DNA of 16,816 nt. Source: JAKSCF01 sp028279945. Its GTDB lineage: Bacteria; Bacillota; Clostridia; Peptostreptococcales; JAAYPU01. Shown one piece after another: positions 14,903 to 16,816 of this stretch. The notes under the pieces are model-generated. The model was not told the origin of the DNA, did no database searches, and saw only the letters and a program-made list of their open reading frames with translations. Each line of letters opens with the position of its first letter. Positions within the stretch are counted from its first letter, which is position 1. The position numbers and the translations under genes were made by a program. The stretch is from assembly GCA_028279945.1 (NCBI GenBank), contig JANQMT010000058.1, positions 1-16,816 on the forward strand, written 5' to 3'.

Positions 14903-14930
14903 ATAAGCCTTGAAATGGCTTTATTTTTTT
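14903..14930 (+). terminator. Hairpin near the left IS end, blocking read-in
   Basis: The stem AAGCC/GGCTT (14905-14909 and 14917-14921), extendable by A-T pairs, is followed by TATTTTTTT. It would stop plus-strand transcription entering from outside before it reaches the transposase promoter. Confidence 0.55.
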
Positions 14931-14951
14931 GTCAAATTTCACATTTTACGA

Positions 14952-14980
14952 TTGCGTGATTAAGCGTGATGTGATATAAT
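14952..14980 (+). promoter_or_regulatory. Transposase promoter
   Basis: TTGCGT (14952-14957), a 17-bp spacer and TATAAT (14975-14980) precede the transposase. The GGAGG at 14992-14996 lies nine bases before ATG 15006. Confidence 0.65.
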
Positions 14981-15005
14981 ATATAGTGATTGGAGGGTTA
15001 CTTAT

Positions 15006-16718
15006 ATGAGATTAAAAGTATCACGTTCAAAAAATTCGGCCTCTCTTTATGTTACGAAAACTGTTTACATAGATAAAAAAGAACGTACTCTTACTGTTGA
15101 AAAACTTGGTACAGAGAAGGAGCTTCGCGAGAAACTTCATGGGCAAGACCCCTATGAATGGGCAAAAAAATATATTGAAGAACTTAATAAAAAAGAAAAG
15201 GAAGATAAACGTGAAGTGCTTGTTAAGCACTCTCCTGTAAAGATAATAAACAAGGATGATCAACGTTCTTTTAATGGTGGTTATCTTTTCCTTCAGAAAG
15301 TATATCATGAGCTTGGATTACATAAAATTTGTAATAAAATATCTCAAAAGTATAAATTCGATTTTGATCTTAATTCAATTCTTTCTCGGTTGACTTACAG
15401 TAGAGTTATTTTTCCGTCTTCTAAGCTTGCTACTTATCATCTTTCCAAAAGGTTTATTGAACAGCCTAATTTTGATTTGCATCAAATTTATAGAGCATTA
15501 GAAGTTATTGCTAAGGAAACAGATTTTATTCAATCTTCCTTGTATAATAATAGTTTAAAGATTTCTAAAAGAAATACAGGTATCCTTTATTATGATTGCA
15601 CCAATTATTTCTTTGAAATAGAGCAAGAAGATGGCCTTAAGCAATATGGTCCATCAAAGGATCATAAACCAAATCCTATCGTTCAGATGGGTCTTTTTAT
15701 GGATGGAGATGGTGTTCCCCTTGCGTTTAGTATTAATAAGGGAAATACTAATGAGCAACTTACTTTAAAACCTTTAGAGGAAAAGATCTTATCTGATTTT
15801 GAGCTTTCTAAGTTTGTTGTTTGTACTGACGCTGGACTTGCATCTTTAGATAATAGAAAGTTTAATAACAAAGATGAAAGAGCTTTTATCACAACTCAAT
15901 CCATTAAAAAATTAAAAAAACACTTGAAAGATTGGGCACTTGATAAAAATGGTTGGCAGCTTTTTAATGATGTGAAAACTTATGATATTTCTAAACTTGA
16001 TCACGAAGCGGATAAAGGCAAAATTTTCTACAAGGAACGTTGGATTAAAGAAAGTGGTTTAGAACAAAAACTTATTGTGACCTATTCTGTTAAATACAGA
16101 GATTATCAACGCAAAATTCGTAATTCACAAATAGAACGTGCCCAAAACGTCATAGATACAAATCCTAATAAAATTAAAAAACACAATCAAAACGATTACA
16201 AAAGATTTATTCAAAAGACAAGCATTACTCCTGATGGTGAACTTGCTCAAAAAGAAATATATGGCATTAATTCAGAACTTATCTCAAAAGAAGAATCTTT
16301 TGATGGTTTTTATGCTGTATGCACTAACCTTGAGGATGATGCTTCTGAGATCATCAAGGCAAATCATAGACGTTGGGAAATCGAAGAGTGCTTTAGAATT
16401 ATGAAAAGTGAATTCAAATCAAGACCTGTTTTTTTAAGCCGAGATGACAGAATACAAGCACATTTTACGACTTGCTTTATTTCATTAATTATTTATAGAT
16501 TATTAGAAAAGAAACTTGAAGAAAAATTCACTTGTAATGAAATTATTAGCGGCTTAAAAGACATGAATTTTTATGAGATAAAAGGCGAAGGCTATATCCC
16601 TACATACACAAGAACGGATTATACTGATGCTTTACACGAAGCATTTGGATTTAGAACAGACTATCAGATTGTTAATACAAGTCAGATGAAAAAAATTTTT
16701 AAAGCTACAAAAATCTAA
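15006..16718 (+). CDS. IS1634-family DDE transposase
   Basis: This intact 570-residue cut-and-paste transposase belongs to the IS4/IS1634 group. The N-terminus (MRLKVSRSKNSASLYV) is typical of IS1634. The catalytic acidic residues are probably the Asp in LYYDCTNYFFE (about 197), the Asp in VVCTDAGLAS (about 275) and the Glu in RRWEIEECFRIMKSEF (about 458), the last being the Y/R-E signature region. Length fits the family (500-600). No frameshift or stop is seen, so the element may be active. It is the only gene within the terminal repeats. Confidence 0.92.
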   Translation: MRLKVSRSKNSASLYVTKTVYIDKKERTLTVEKLGTEKELREKLHGQDPYEWAKKYIEELNKKEKEDKREVLVKHSPVKIINKDDQRSFNGGYLFLQKVYHELGLHKICNKISQKYKFDFDLNSILSRLTYSRVIFPSSKLATYHLSKRFIEQPNFDLHQIYRALEVIAKETDFIQSSLYNNSLKISKRNTGILYYDCTNYFFEIEQEDGLKQYGPSKDHKPNPIVQMGLFMDGDGVPLAFSINKGNTNEQLTLKPLEEKILSDFELSKFVVCTDAGLASLDNRKFNNKDERAFITTQSIKKLKKHLKDWALDKNGWQLFNDVKTYDISKLDHEADKGKIFYKERWIKESGLEQKLIVTYSVKYRDYQRKIRNSQIERAQNVIDTNPNKIKKHNQNDYKRFIQKTSITPDGELAQKEIYGINSELISKEESFDGFYAVCTNLEDDASEIIKANHRRWEIEECFRIMKSEFKSRPVFLSRDDRIQAHFTTCFISLIIYRLLEKKLEEKFTCNEIISGLKDMNFYEIKGEGYIPTYTRTDYTDALHEAFGFRTDYQIVNTSQMKKIFKATKI

Positions 16719-16746
16719 AAAAGGTACGCACTTTTTCAACACAACA

Positions 16747-16793
16747 CAAAAGCTTGAATCTCACTATTTACAATGGGTTCCAAGCTTTTTTTG
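16747..16793 (+). terminator. Transposase terminator at the right IS end
   Basis: AAAAGCTTG (16748-16756) pairs with CAAGCTTTT (16781-16789), followed by a T-run. It lies 30 bp after the transposase stop and just inside the right terminal repeat. Confidence 0.75.
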
Positions 16794-16816
16794 TTTCTCA
16801 ACTGTCAAAGATGGGA

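Larger units (their letters stand above)
14874..16809 (+). mobile_element. Complete IS1634/IS4-type insertion sequence, 1936 bp
   Basis: The element is bounded by perfect 12-bp inverted repeats: TTTGACAGTTGA at 14874-14885 and its complement at 16798-16809. Similarity continues imperfectly inward, with A-rich tracts on both sides. It holds one intact transposase. Flanking bases (..CGGGAG on the left, GATGGGA on the right) show no target duplication of 3-8 bp, so it may have arisen by recombination between copies, or the true outer ends may differ by a few bases. The right flank is only 7 bp in this window. Confidence 0.88.

Noticed and set aside
1..16816. CRISPR arrays, tRNA and rRNA genes
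   Set aside because: No regularly spaced repeats, no tRNA cloverleaf or rRNA-like sequence recognised on either strand.

Overview
The window is about one third G+C, with strong GGAGG-type ribosome binding sites, sigma-A-type promoters and Firmicutes-style genes (CheC/CheD, a TPP riboswitch, TadZ-like and PAS-type sigma-54 activators). It looks like chromosomal DNA from an anaerobic clostridial bacterium. The genus cannot be fixed from the sequence. The right end carries an intact insertion sequence.

Region 1 (1-7020) is the most interesting part: a catabolic locus under sigma-54 control. It holds the 5' end of a GABA-type class III aminotransferase (minus), a sigma-54 activator (plus), a convergent paralogous activator (minus), an agmatinase-family ureohydrolase (minus) and a CaiT-like BCCT transporter (minus). 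I found a GG-N10-GC (-24/-12) promoter in front of the aminotransferase (407-422) and another in front of the transporter-ureohydrolase operon (6848-6863). Upstream of each promoter lie three copies of a 16-bp inverted repeat, TATTCA-N4-TGAATA; in each set the two outer copies are 20-21 bp apart. The two activators have almost identical DNA-reading helices, so both probably use this site. The parts suggest this route: a guanidino acid (best guess 4-guanidinobutyrate, alternatively 3-guanidinopropionate) is imported or exchanged by the BCCT protein, split to urea and an omega-amino acid by the ureohydrolase, and the amino acid is transaminated by the GabT-like enzyme. The substrate is inferred; the shared regulatory architecture is read directly.

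Region 2 (7021-9861) holds, all on the minus strand, cheC and cheD (overlapping by ATGA, with a good sigma-A promoter), a terminator, then a TadZ/CpaE-like protein with an altered P-loop. A 53-codon ORF overlaps the 3' end of the tadZ-like gene and may be a remnant of the N-terminus of the CpaF/TadA pilus ATPase. No other Tad or chemotaxis genes are present.

Region 3 (9917-14844, minus) holds a DMT/EamA-family exporter, a TatD-family metallohydrolase, and a thiamine-precursor uptake operon: thiamine-binding MTH1187/YkoF-type protein, ABC permease, NMT1/THI5-like lipoprotein and ABC ATPase. A sigma-A promoter, a TPP riboswitch and a riboswitch-type terminator precede this operon.

Region 4 (14874-16809, plus) is a complete 1.9-kb IS1634/IS4-type element with 12-bp perfect terminal repeats, one intact transposase, its own promoter and terminators at both ends. 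It sits about 30 bp upstream of the thi promoter -35 box, leaving that promoter intact.
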